From contig CM069435.1 in NCBI GenBank assembly GCA_035610365.1, forward strand, positions 9,388,001 to 9,452,000: 64,000 nucleotides of DNA, read 5' to 3'. Numbering within the stretch: the stretch's first letter is position 1; every line of letters begins with the position of its first letter. The notes beneath the pieces are model-generated. The model was not told the DNA's origin and ran no database searches. It saw nothing but the letters and a program-made list of their open reading frames with translations. Source of the stretch: Aquatica leii. Lineage: Eukaryota; Arthropoda; Insecta; Coleoptera; Lampyridae. Positions 12,200 to 22,885 of this stretch are shown here, piece by piece. Position numbers and translations under genes: made by a program.

Positions 12200-12710
12200 A
12201 CCACAACGGTTTCTATTGGGTTGAAATCCCAGACGTCGTTCACCAAAAGACTCAATCGATTGTAGATTAATCGTTTCAAAAGTTTTGAGCAGACACTAAA
12301 TAGAGCAATAGGAAGATAGTTTTCTGGTTCTCGAATTTTTTTAGCTTTTAAAATAACTAACATTTTAATATTTTTAAAAGTTCTAAGTAATCTAAGAGTA
12401 GAAATTATTTCATTATAAGATGTTAATAGCCAAAGTCTAGTTATTGATCCAAAATATTTAATAAATTCTGGCAGAATTCCATCACATTCTGCAGCTTTCT
12501 CATTTCGGATTTGTGAAATCGCTATATTTAATTCTTCAATAGAAAAATAAATAATTTCAGAATCTTAATATTTATTGACAATTTTTCTATTCTCGTTGTC
12601 CACATTTAATTTTTTCATTTTTACAATCCGTCCAGCAATTTTGTCAGGATGTGGATTTTTTTTTAGAGAAAGTGTTGGTTTGTAGAGTGTTTACAAGAGA
12701 CCATGCGGTT
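12200..12710 (-). pseudogene. Antisense non-LTR RT fragment (fingers/palm start)
   Basis: Minus-strand reading gives EELNIAISQIRNEKAAECDG, ILPEFIKYFG, then REPENYLPIALFSVCSKLLK and IYNRLSLLVNDV (about 12350 down to 12250), and after a frame change GFQPNRNRCGQVLAFTKNV at about 12190-12240. This follows the order K-APG-DG / LPEF-K / YRPI-LLSV-YKLLE / GFRP-R-C-DQVL of Jockey/R1/CR1-type RTs. The frame breaks off before the catalytic motif. It is a different element from the RTE-like piece just downstream, with which it forms a composite antisense block. Confidence 0.7.
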
Positions 12711-12739
12711 CTGCTTAAATGTGTGAAATTTAAATTTTG

Positions 12740-13315
12740 TAAAGTACTTTGTCATCGAATTTTTTTTTAGCTGCATCTAATCTCTTTATTAGGAGATTAG
12801 CAGCTTCAATTTTTCAAAGTTTTTGAAATTCTCTGCAAAGAATGTTACACAATGCTTTGACACTTTTTTGTAATAATTTTCCTTTCTGTGGAATCATTTC
12901 TTTTGTGATATTGTCTTCGCCTGGTTCTTCTATTTCGTCTTTCGTTATGTCCGAGATATTTTCAAAACTTACGGTTGTAATTTTTATGTGGAGTTTCTAG
13001 AAGATAAATTCCGGTATGATTTTTTCTGATTTGTATAGTTTTTCGTAGAACCTTTTTATCTCTATTCGTATATCTTCTTTATTCCGCATTTCTTTCCCCT
13101 CTTTGTCGTAGATAGGTAGCATTTACGTTGGCGTAGGCCATCATGTTTTTGATTATTGCTAATATTTTTTGAAGCATTATTCTGTCTATATATATTTCCG
13201 TATTTGGTCTCAAAACTTCATTACTTGTTGTTCTTTTTGAAGTAGAATCTGATAACAGTATTATATTTAAGGATTCTAATTTTTTCAATAGTAGAGTACT
13301 GTGTTTTCTTTATTA
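12740..13315 (-). pseudogene. Antisense RTE/BovB-type pol fragment (linker before RT)
   Basis: On the minus strand the sequence reads YLRQRGERNAE near 13080-13110, then IRIEIKRFYEKLYKSE, and after a gap ISDITKDEIEEPGEDNITKE and a following helix KGKLLQKSVKALCNI. This matches the region between endonuclease and RT in RTE/BovB-type elements (a xFYxxLYxS block followed by K-GEDGIT-EM). The RT core is absent. It ends at a hairpin-like CTAATCTC...GAGATTAG near 12778-12801. Assignment is from motif order only. Confidence 0.55.
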
Positions 13316-13763
13316 TTCTTCATTATATACTTTAGAAAAAAATTTTGAAGCGACGCCATAAATGGTACAACTCCTAAAAATGTCCATTATTTTGTTCATA
13401 GACAATTTTATTTGTTTTCAATGATTTAATTTTTCAGGTTTCACAATGACCATTAAATCATTTTAAGTCACAATTTTACCATCGTCCAGAGTACGACCAT
13501 GCTCGGCAACGTTGTGACCACGGGCGGGTGATGCGCCCTCTACGCAAAAACGTAGTTTCTTGGAATAAACCGACTTTCAGCACAAGTTGGCAAGCCCTTT
13601 GTGACAGCACGGCGTAATAAAGCATGGAAACTACCTATGTCTCTCTATGCTGGGCTTTCGCCTACTCGACCGAGTCCGCTGTGATACTCAGAGTTAAACA
13701 GCCGCATTTTTGTGTTGTTAATTTTAGCTAAATACCTAAATTGTTATAACATCAATAGACAAC

Positions 13764-15345
13764 ATGAGTAAAAGACCAAGGACTAACTATTTTAATAAAG
13801 AGTGGGAAGAGCAATTTTTTATTGAGTTTAATAGAAAAAGTGTTTTTTTATTATACAACGCCAGTGCAGTAGTGCAAAAAATAACATTGTAAAACATTAC
13901 CGTGCATGTGTCATGTAACATTACTTTTTTCCCAAATACTAAAATCCGGAAGAAACGTGTTGGCGAATTGAAGACTAATCTAACAAAACAACAAAGTGAT
14001 CTCACCAGGCCAGTTCAATTTTCAAAAAGTGCTATTATTGCATCTTTAAAGGTTTTTTATTTGTTGACTAAGAAGAAGAATCAAAAATAATAAAGGAAGC
14101 TTTCTTAACAGCTGCTGATGTTTTCTTTCAGCATTTTAAAAACAAAACTGAGGTTATTGCGGCTATTGAATCGATACCATTGTCAGTCAGAAAAGTGTCG
14201 AGAAGAATCGTAGTTATTGCTACTGATAAAGTGATATTAAAAACGTTTTTCTCCTCAACTCAATATGTCTACCGACATATCCGACACTGCACAGTTATGT
14301 GTAATTATTAAAATGGTATTACATAATTTTACCACAAACGAAGAATTCTAAAGTTCTTGCCGCTGAAGGGTCGCACACAAAATAAAGATATCTACGATGC
14401 ATTTATAAACTTGGTAGAAGAAAATCAGATACTATTAAAAAGGTTAGCTGCTATAGTTACTGATGGTGCGCCAGCAATGATAGACAATAAAAATGACTTC
14501 GTTGCGTTGTATATGGAAAATGATGTGTTTTCTCAGTTTGTTCATTACCGCTGCCTCATCCACCAAGAAGAGTGTGCCAAAATTCTTTGCTTTGAACACG
14601 TCATGAAGATTTTTGTAAACATAATTAACTCTATTAGAGCTGCGGCAAAGCAACACCGTTTGTTTCGGCAGCTTTTGCAAAATAAGGATGCTGAGTACGC
14701 AAACTTGACATTGCATACGAAAGTGTAATGGCTAAGCAAAAGCAAAGTGCTTGTACGCATTCTCAGTTTGATAAACAAAATCAAACAATTCTTGTTAACG
14801 AGAAAAGAAGATTATTCACAGTTGACTAATGACTTGTGGCTTGCAGATTTGGAGTTTCTCACTGATCTCTGATCACTGAGTAATAAAACTGAATAAACTG
14901 AACCTGGAAATGCAAGAAGAAAATTGTCATGTTGCAAAAATGATTGGACTGGTGAATACGTTCAAGGCCAAACTGACACTTCACTTTACACTTCCCAAAT
15001 TTAAAGAAAATTTTCGATCACATGAATGTTTGTGAAAAAGATATTAATACCATTTTGTTTGCCCTACAATTAAATACACTTTTGGACAAATTTAATTCTA
15101 GTTTCCAACAATTTAAGAATTTCAAGTCTAGCTTATTGTTCATAATTAACCCATATGCAGAATATTTCAGAAAAGATCAAAAACTATTTGGACAAAAAAT
15201 TACGATGAATAAGAACTGGAAATAATAACCATAAAAAACGACTTGAGCCTGAAATTATACATGAGGGATGAAAATTTTTGGAATATTGTTGATGAAAATA
15301 AATATCATATTTTAAAATCATTTATTAAAAACATCTCGATGGAAT
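13764..15345 (+). pseudogene. hAT-type transposase pseudogene, GTF2IRD2/ZBED-like
   Basis: The reading starts MSKRPRTNYFNKEWEEQFF at 13764, the N-terminus of insect GTF2IRD2-like proteins, a domesticated or transposon-borne hAT lineage. The BED-type zinc finger that follows is ruined (the first CxxC reads FLLYNAS). A KKRVGELKTNLTKQQS block lies at 13950-14000. A stretch at 14260-14300 reads MSTDISDTAQLCV, near the normally catalytic DEST. The best-kept part, 14357-14728, reads LPLKGRTQNKDIYDAF, AAIVTDGAPAM and FVHYRCLIHQE, the RNase H-fold core. The C-terminus continues in other frames through FNSSFQQFKNF to KLYMRDENFWNIVDENKY at 15250-15300. Several frameshifts and missing pieces make it inactive. 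No clear terminal repeats or target duplication were found. Confidence 0.75.
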
Positions 15346-16612
15346 CGATAACTTGGAGCACGTACTAACGTAGACATTGGTTACTAACATCAATTTCTCG
15401 CATTAATTTGGGGTCAAATTGTTGAAGTACTTTGTGTGATGGTCTATTACACTTGGAAACACACCTGCGATATGATTAGTAAAAGTCATTCGGAGAGTTA
15501 ACTGTCTATTAATTTATGTATTTGTCGAACGCAAATATCTACGACTTAAATATAGATGTTATTATGACTAATGAACGCAAATTTGTCTGTACAATTTTGG
15601 GTCGAATTTTGGTGCTTTTTAATTACTTTATGATTAGCACACCAAAAATCGCCTACTATCCTTTCTCTGAATTGTATTGAGCTAATCTGCCTTAAGTTAT
15701 GAGTAAATTCGCGTAACAAAATTTTTTAATTAACTTTAAGTGTAGAACAAAGTTGTCGTAAAATACTAAAAATTAAATCTTTTATAAAATTTTTAGAATT
15801 CTTTGCATGGTCGCACCTAACGAACATAAAAACATATTTTGTTTAATGCATTTTTAATATTTGGTGTTCTTATTTAAATAAATTCAAATTAATACATTTT
15901 TACTCACTAGGCTACTATAAATAAAGAATAGATGAATCATTTCTAACATGTCAAAATTAGCAAAAATTTAAAGTAAAATAAACAGAAAACTACGTTTTTT
16001 TTTGGACGCAAAAATCAAAATATGTAATTGTTAAATATATAAAAAAAATCACATTTGTAAAAAAATCCAAAATAGGTACTGTGAATAGTAAACACAGTAA
16101 TATATTAACAAAATAATTAGTAGCGATTAACTCAGTATTTACTATAGATAGCCAAAGGTATATACTGACATTCTATGTTAGATTTATTTAACAATGTGAA
16201 ACCTAATCAAAATACTAAGCAAAGTAGATTATGCCTAAAGGAATTATTACACGTAAAGGCAATATAAGAAATAGCCATAATTACTTCAAATGCTATTACA
16301 TTGATTGTTTTTTAAACGTTCAGCACTTAAACAACTTTTATTTAAAAAATTGATAGTTCCTTTTTTTTATACATATCGTATATATAACAGTTAAAACTAA
16401 CTATTAAAATACGTACAAATTGTAGCTGTAATTTTATCTAACGATAATCATTACATGCAAAAACATATGCAGATATAAAAATACCCTATAATTTAAATAA
16501 AATATTTGTTACTTGAAGACAAAGCGAGAAGATTCATAAAGGTAAATGGTATCCAAAATGCTAAAATTAACGGCATTTTAATTTGTCCATATTTATTAAT
16601 AATAACACTTAG
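15345..16612. other. AT-rich spacer, nothing recognised
   Basis: Low-complexity AT-rich sequence between the hAT pseudogene and the long inverted-repeat element. No coding motif, RNA gene or repeat family could be supported on either strand. Confidence 0.5.
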
Positions 16613-16621
16613 AAAATATGT
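16613..16621. repeat. 9-bp target-site duplication, left copy
   Basis: AAAATATGT directly precedes the left end of the inverted-repeat element and is repeated exactly at its right edge (20976-20984). A 9-bp duplication is usual for Mutator-like and Foldback insertions. Confidence 0.8.
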
Positions 16622-17199
16622 ACGTTCATTAACTTGGACCCCCCACCAACAGAAAAAAGAATCAGACTTCTTGAAAAAATTAGTGCTAATTATGTGTTAA
16701 TTTGTTACCCTATTCAAAATTTTGTTGCTCAAGAAGAACAGTAGAAAATTAGAAATGAAGTGGGTGGGGCTAGCTTAACGTAAAGCTGGACCCCCCATCC
16801 TCAAAAAAACTTATTGCGCACAAAAAAACAAATTAATGTCAGGTGGAAATTTGTTGCTAATTTGTTGCTCTAAAATAGCGTTACCTAATTTGCGAGATTC
16901 GCAAAAAAAGTTACGTATTCATTTACATATGAAAATGCTGTAAAAGACTAACACCATACATGATTTAAGCTTCATTAAAAAAATATAATACAAAATTACT
17001 TATTAAAACATCAAAAATTTTAACAAAATCTAAATTAAAACTATTAGACATACCCTCTACCCGCTTCTTTAAAATAACCACGATGCGTTCGCCGTCCTGG
17101 CGCAAGTTAGCCTCATTACCTTTAATTATATTTGCATTTACATCTTGCTCAAATAATTATTACGTAAAATTCTTTTTTGCACTAAAATTAACAATAGTT

Positions 17200-17893
17200 T
17201 ATGCGTAATCGAATTTGTTGCTAACTATAAACAAAAAACGACAGAGAATCGATGTGCTCTCTACGGGACTTTTTGTTGTTTTAATCTGCATAAACAATTT
17301 GTTACTTAAATTGTTGCAACGTAAAATTGTTCTTTGCACTATGATCGACAGTAATTTATACATAATCGAATTTGTTGCTAATTATAAACAATAAAAAACG
17401 ACGTAGGATCGACGTGCTCTAGCGCGGGACTTTTCAAGTTTTATTTTGCCTAAACAATTTGTTGCTTAAACTGTTACAACGTAAAATTCTTCTTTGGACT
17501 ATAATCGACAATAATTTATACATAATTGAATTTGTTGCTAATTATAAACAATAAGAAACGACGTAGAATCGATGTGCTCTGGCACGAGACTTTTCATGTT
17601 TCAATTTGCCTAAACAATTTGTTACTTAAATTGTTACAACGTAAAATTGTTCTTACCACTATAATAAACAGTAATTTATACATAATCGAATTTGTTGCTA
17701 ATTATAAACAATAAAAAAAGGACGTAAAATCGACGTGCTCTGGCGCGGGGCTTTTCATGTATTAATTTCCCTAAACAATTTGTTACTTAAATTGTTACAA
17801 CGTAAAATTGTTCTTTGCACTATAATCGATAGTAATTTATACATAATCGAATTTGTTGCTAACTACCAAGAATAAAAAACGACGTAGAATCGA
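17200..17893. repeat. Left-arm tandem array, ~160-bp unit, five copies
   Basis: The anchor GAATTTGTTGCTAA begins at 17211, 17368, 17528, 17688 and 17849 (the 17211 and 17849 copies have CTAACTA), giving spacings of 157, 160, 160 and 161 bp. Each unit contains AACAATAAAAAACGACGTAG, a GC-rich GTGCTCTGGCGCGGGACTTT core, CCTAAACAATTTGTTACTTA and TTGTTACAACGTAAAATTGT. The small reading frames seen in the array (about 60 codons) are by-products of the repeat and not genes. Confidence 0.9.
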
Positions 17894-18709
17894 TATAAAA
17901 TGGTAAAATGAACTATTTCGGACTTACCCTACGCCAAAGGTAAAAAAGAAGAATTTTACGTTGTAACAATTTAAGCAACAAATTGTTTAGGCAAAATAAA
18001 ACTTGAAAAGTCCCGCGCCAGAGCACGTCGATTCTACGTCGTTTTTTTATTGTTTATAATTAGCAACAAATTCGATTATGTATAAATTATTGTCGATTAT
18101 AGTCCAAAGAAGAATTTTACGTTGTAACAATTTAAGCAACAAATGTTTAGGCAAAATAAAACTTGAAAAGTCCCGCGCCAGAGCACGTCGATTCTACGTC
18201 GTTTTTTTATTGTTTATAATTAGCAACAAATTCGATTATGTATAAATTACTGTCGATCATAGTGCAAAGAACAATTTTACGTTGTAACAATTTAAGCAAC
18301 AAATTGTTTAGGCAAATTGAAACATGAAAAGTCTCGCGCCAAAGCATATCGATTCTACGTCGTTTCTTATTGTTTATAATTAACAACAAATTCGATTATG
18401 TATAAATTACTATCAATTATAGTGCAAAGAACAATTTTACGTTGTAACAATTTAAGTAACAAATTGTTTAGGCAAATTGAAACATGAAAAATTTCCCGCG
18501 CCAGAGCACATCGATTCTACGTCGTTTCTTATTGTTTATAATTAGCAACAAATTCGATTATGTATAAATTATAGTCGATTATAGTCCAAAGAAGAATTTT
18601 ACGTTGTAACAATTTAAGCAACAAATTGTTTAGGCAAAATAAAACTTGAAAAGTCCCGTGCCAGGGCACGTCGATTCTACGTCGTTTTTTTATTGTTTAT
18701 AATTAGCAA

Positions 18710-20050
18710 TTATAATTAGTATTTGTAGATCTCTCAGCTGCATACGATACTGCGAACCATAGGATGCTCCTCTCGAAGATCTACGACATGACACACGACT
18801 ACCACCTAGTGCAAGTCATCAAATCGCTATTGGAAAACAGACGATTCTATGTAGAACTCTGCAAGCAGAAGAGCCGCTGTAGACGGCAACAGAACGGCCT
18901 CCCTCAGGGAAGTGTGCTAGCACCGACCCTCTTCAATATCTACACCAACGATCAGCCCATCCATCCTAATTGCAGGAGTTTCTTATATGCTGACGATCTG
19001 TGCGTCACAGCACAGGAGAAAGAGTTCACCACCATCGAGAGAGTCCTTACATCTGCTCTATCGAACCTCTCAACCTACTACAGCAAGAACTACCTGAGAC
19101 CAAATCCGACCAAAACACAGGTAACTGCTTTCCATCTGCGCCATCGGGAATCAAACCGGAAGTTACGCATCACCTGGAATGGTACGGAAATAGAACACCA
19201 CCAGAACCCAGTGTACCTCGGAGTCGTCCTCGACCGGACCCTGACTTATAGGGCCCACGTGGAAAAGACGAAGGGGAAAGTCAGCGCTCGGAACAATATC
19301 CTCAGAAAACTGACCAACACCAAGTGGGGCGCCAACCCGACCACCCTGCGCTCTACTGCAATCGCACTCTGCTACTCCACAGCAGAATTTGCGTGCCCAG
19401 TTCGGGAGCGGTCATCTCACGCCAAAAAACTCGACCCGGTGCTCAACGAGAGCTGTCGCTACATCACGGGATCCCTGAAACCGACACCCATCAACAGCCT
19501 CTACCTATTAGCCAGTATTGCTCCACCAGACATAAGAAGAAATGTAGCGAGTAGGCGGGAAAAACTGAGGCAACTAGAGGACCCCAGACATCTATTGTAC
19601 GGCCATACCAACGTCGACAAACGCCTAAAATCCCGAAAAAGCTTCATACCCGAGAAACCCCTGGACTCAACAGCTAAAGCAGCGAGGTTAGATTCATGGC
19701 GCGAACGCGTTAAAAACACCGACGCAATCGACGGTACCAGCCTAGAAGTGGGAGAACACCTACCCGCTGGCGGTGATCTGGACTGGACTACGTGGAAAAG
19801 CCTAAACCGCCTACGCACTAGAACTGGCAGATCCAAAGTCAACATGACCAAGTGGGGGTACTCTAGCGACAGCGATTTATGCGACTGCGGGGAAAGACAG
19901 ACCATGGAACATCTTCCGATCTGCCGACTCCTCGACGAAAAATGCACCATGGAGGACCTCATCCGCAGCCACCGACAGGGCCATAGCCTGTGCTCACCAC
20001 TGGAAGGACATATGAAACTTTTGGTTTAAGGACTCGAGAAGAAGAAGAAG
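18710..20050 (+). mobile_element. Young 5'-truncated non-LTR retrotransposon nested in the right arm
   Basis: This 1.34-kb insert interrupts one 160-bp unit. It is bounded by AATTAGCAA at 18701-18709 and 20051-20059, an exact 9-bp target duplication. Removing it restores the array spacing. The 3' end is CTCGAGAAGAAGAAGAAG with almost no 3' UTR, a GAA-type tail like those at about 745 and 11980. At the 5' junction TTATAATTAG (18710-18719) copies 18697-18706, a short filler duplication of the kind made when target-primed reverse transcription ends early. The insert is much more GC-rich than its surroundings and keeps an open frame from truncation point to stop, so it is the youngest retrotransposon in the window. 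Confidence 0.88.
18764..20029 (+). CDS. Reverse transcriptase, C-terminal part, open frame (Jockey/CR1-like)
   Basis: The 421-codon frame encodes the palm, thumb and C-terminal region of a non-LTR reverse transcriptase. The reading is open further upstream to 18716 and begins in the first catalytic block FVDLSAAYDTANHRM (18722), so the ATG at 18764 is an internal methionine and not the family start. Landmarks are GLPQGSVLAPTLFNIY (residues ~45-60), catalytic FLYADDLCV (~73-81), YLGVVLDRTLTYRAHVEK, SARNNILRKLTNTKWGA, LNESCRYITGSLKPTPI, LYLLASIAPPDIRR, and a C-terminal CDCGERQTMEHLPIC knuckle (~373-387). There are no internal stops or frameshifts. The endonuclease and RT fingers are missing, so it cannot mobilise itself. 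Jockey versus CR1-type placement is not settled by eye. Confidence 0.88.
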   Translation: MLLSKIYDMTHDYHLVQVIKSLLENRRFYVELCKQKSRCRRQQNGLPQGSVLAPTLFNIYTNDQPIHPNCRSFLYADDLCVTAQEKEFTTIERVLTSALSNLSTYYSKNYLRPNPTKTQVTAFHLRHRESNRKLRITWNGTEIEHHQNPVYLGVVLDRTLTYRAHVEKTKGKVSARNNILRKLTNTKWGANPTTLRSTAIALCYSTAEFACPVRERSSHAKKLDPVLNESCRYITGSLKPTPINSLYLLASIAPPDIRRNVASRREKLRQLEDPRHLLYGHTNVDKRLKSRKSFIPEKPLDSTAKAARLDSWRERVKNTDAIDGTSLEVGEHLPAGGDLDWTTWKSLNRLRTRTGRSKVNMTKWGYSSDSDLCDCGERQTMEHLPICRLLDEKCTMEDLIRSHRQGHSLCSPLEGHMKLLV

Positions 20051-20975
20051 AATTAGCAACAAATTCGATTATGTATAAATTATTGTCGATTATAGTCCAA
20101 ATAAGAATTTTACGTTGTAACAATTTAAGCAACAAATTGTTTAGGCAAAATAAAACTTGAAAAGTCCCGCGCCAGAGCACGTCGATTCTACGTCGTTTTT
20201 CATTGTTTATAATTAGCAACAAATTCAATTCTGTATAAATTACTGTCGATTATTATGCAATGAACAATTTTACGTTGCAACAATTTAAGTAACAAATTGT
20301 TTATGCAAATTAAAACAACAAAAAGTCCCGTAGAGAGCTCATCGACTCTCTGTCGTTTTTTGTTTATAGTTAGCAACAAATTCGATTACGCATAAACTAT
20401 TGTTAATTTTAGTGCAAAGAAGAATTTTACTTAATAATTATTTAAGCAAGATGTAATTGCAAATATAATTAAAGGTAATGAGGCTATCTTGCGCCAGGAC
20501 GGCGAACGCATCGTGGTTATTTTAAAGAAGCGGGTAGAGGGTATGTCTAATAGTTTTAATTTAGATTTAGTTAAAATTTACGATGTTTTAATAAGTAATC
20601 TTGTATTGTCATCTTTTTTTAATGAAGCTTAAATCATGTATGGTGTTAGTCTTTTACAGCATTTTCATATGTAAACGAATACGTAACTTTCTTTACGAAT
20701 CTCGCAAATTAGGTAATGCTATTTTAGAGCAACAAATTAGCAACAAATTTCCACCTGACATTAGTTTGCATTTTTGTGCGCAATAAGTTTTTTTGAGGAT
20801 GGGGAGTCCAGCTTTACGTTAAGCTAGCCCCACCTACTTCATTTCTAATTTTCTACTGTTCTTCTTGAGCAACAAAATTTTGAATAGGGTAACAAATTAG
20901 CACATAATTAGCACTAATTTTTTCAAGAAGTCTGATTCTTTTTTCTGTTGGTGGGGGTTCCAAGTTAATGGACGT

Positions 20976-20984
20976 AAAATATGT
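20976..20984. repeat. 9-bp target-site duplication, right copy
   Basis: AAAATATGT directly follows the right end of the inverted-repeat element and is identical to 16613-16621. Confidence 0.8.
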
Positions 20985-22885
20985 AAGTAGACCGTAAAAA
21001 TATTTGTTTTTTCATCGATTTAAAATTTGAATAAACCATCTAAAAAATGTTTTTAGTATTAACAGGTGTAAAAAAACGAAAGATACTCCAATAGTAATAG
21101 CAACATTTTTATAAAGTCGGTTTAAAAAAATTTAATACATAGGTAAATGAAAGAAAGGTTAAATATAAGGTCTTAGTCAAAAAATTATACCAATCACGTT
21201 CTGATCTAGTAGTCGAGTTACCATTGTGTTTACAAAGTCGCGCAGAAAAGCTCCGCTCACGAGTCCTTTACAATTTACGAGAACTCTACCAACAAGTAAA
21301 GAGAAGTAACAATGAAAGAAATCTGTATCCAACGAATAAAATATTGACAATATATTAAACAAAGAATAAACCGAGATACGATAGAATTATAATTACTAAA
21401 GTTTAGAAGTTTAAAACACTAAAATTCGTCGAGTCACATGATTAAAACACAAAAATGGTTAACCACCCAAGCAAATACTAAAAAACAATCACTTTCAAAC
21501 AAAAACAATTTTTTTTTGTCTTAGAGTAATTGCAGCATAGAATTTGAGAAGTGTCTTCCTATTTGGTTTAATATTGTCGTTATTGCCAGTTTAAGAATTT
21601 TTTTAGATTTTGTAATCAAGTAAACTCAAAATTAATTTTAAACCAATTTAAGATAATTAAAAAAACAATTTTTTTGCATTAAAATATCTATAGTCTCATA
21701 CATACCAGCGTTTAGTTTAATATAAAAAAAAAACTGTGAGAAATCCTATGTAAGATATTAAACGAATTTAAAATTTAAATAAAATAAACGAGCCAAATAC
21801 AAGCTTTCAACGTTAACGTAAGATACTTTATATTAATAACGCATTAGACTAAAGCTGAAAGTGGTGTTAACATTAATATCCTTAATCTTTCTTTCCATAT
21901 ATTAACACACCAGACAAAATTTTACAACAAATATTACGTTACGTAATTTATAATTCTTTAAAATGTTATTCGTGTTAAAATCTTCGTTTCTAAAAGCGAC
22001 CTTTACGAGAAATGCCATGCATTAGGATTTTTTTTTCTGAAAAAAAAATGAAAATGTCAATACGTACATTCAGTGCGTAACTAATAACTAACCAATCGTT
22101 GTTGAAGAATTTTTTAATTTGAAGATGAGATCCTTTTCTAATAGAAATTTTGACACACAAAAACGACATCGTGCATTAATGCGTTCTTGTTAGTAGGTAT
22201 AATTACCTGTTCCTTTCACATAAATGAATAGTACGTTAAAAAATCTACATATTATTTGGGTCTTAAAATGCACTTCCTTTGGAAACGTTTCTATCGGTCG
22301 AATAATAAATTGTAACTTTATCAAGATGAAACGAAATGATACCTTAGCATACGTTACGGAACAACAATATCATCAGAAAGTACGCACGGTAATTATTACT
22401 TATTGCGTTTGAAGCATGTGTGTCATACAAACGTAAATAAAAATATTAATACTTATAATAAGTCGTTTACAAAAAAAATGCATTAACAAACAACTTTTTG
22501 CGCTATTAAGTTTAAACAAAAATTTTGTTAAACAAAAGGTAAAAGTTAAAATTATAGTTTAAAAAGTAAGTGGCGTAAAATTCGTACCAATAAAATTATT
22601 TAAATAATTACAGTAAAAGCGTTTCCAGTCAATTTAACATAAAATAGGAATTTGGGAATTTTTTTTAAGTTGAAAATAAAATTAATGTTGTGTTTTATGG
22701 GTAAAATTGCACAGATAATTGTTAACAAACAATAAAAAAGCGAGTGTTTACTAAATCATGAGTATTGCAGAGAACGCATAAATTTAACAACAATAATTTT
22801 TGCTGATTGTTAAATAATGCTTATTGCAAACATTGTTATGAAATTTTTAACAAACTTAATGTTTTGATACTATTGTTACGCTTTT
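20985..22885. other. AT-rich DNA, nothing recognised
   Basis: About 1.9 kb of AT-rich sequence after the inverted-repeat element. A moderately CG-containing patch at 21190-21300 has no recognisable coding motif. No repeats or RNA genes could be supported. Confidence 0.5.

Larger units (their letters stand above)
17945..20410. repeat. Right-arm tandem array, ~160-bp unit, seven copies, one interrupted
   Basis: The inverted anchor (TTAGCAACAAATTC) recurs at about 18061, 18221, 18381 and 18543, then 18702 continuing at 20052 across the nested insertion, then 20212 and 20371. Spacings are 159-162 bp once the insertion is removed. The unit is the reverse complement of the left-arm unit, including the CCCGCGCCAGAGCAC core. 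The right arm has two more copies than the left, so the arms are unequal, as expected if units are gained or lost by slippage or unequal exchange. Confidence 0.9.
16622..20975. mobile_element. Foldback/Mutator-type element with long inverted repeats
   Basis: The two ends are mirror images. The left end starts ACGTTCATTAACTTGGA (16622) and the right end is the reverse complement of ACGTCCATTAACTTGGA (ending 20975). The outer ~580 bp of each arm (16622-17200 and 20410-20975) are closely similar when inverted, including CACCAACAGAAAAAAGAATC and a block around CGATGCGTTCGCCGTCCTGG. Inside these, both arms carry tandem copies of a ~160-bp unit, and the arms meet at a ~50-bp centre near 17894-17945. 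The nonanucleotide AAAATATGT flanks both sides. Without the nested 1.35-kb insertion the element is about 3.0 kb and is nearly all inverted repeat. No transposase is encoded, so it would be non-autonomous. A 9-bp duplication with long, internally repetitive TIRs fits Foldback elements and Mutator-like (MULE) elements; the exact superfamily is inference. Confidence 0.85.

Noticed and set aside
17526..18389. Two ~60-codon frames with nearly identical proteins in opposite orientation
   Set aside because: They are translations of the inverted 160-bp repeat units, not genes.
19501..19962. 153-codon minus-strand frame
   Set aside because: Lies antisense to the well-supported RT frame and has no motif.
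17200..20410. CRISPR-like regular repeat array
   Set aside because: Units are 160 bp, nearly identical over their full length with no variable spacers, and sit in the arms of a eukaryotic transposon.
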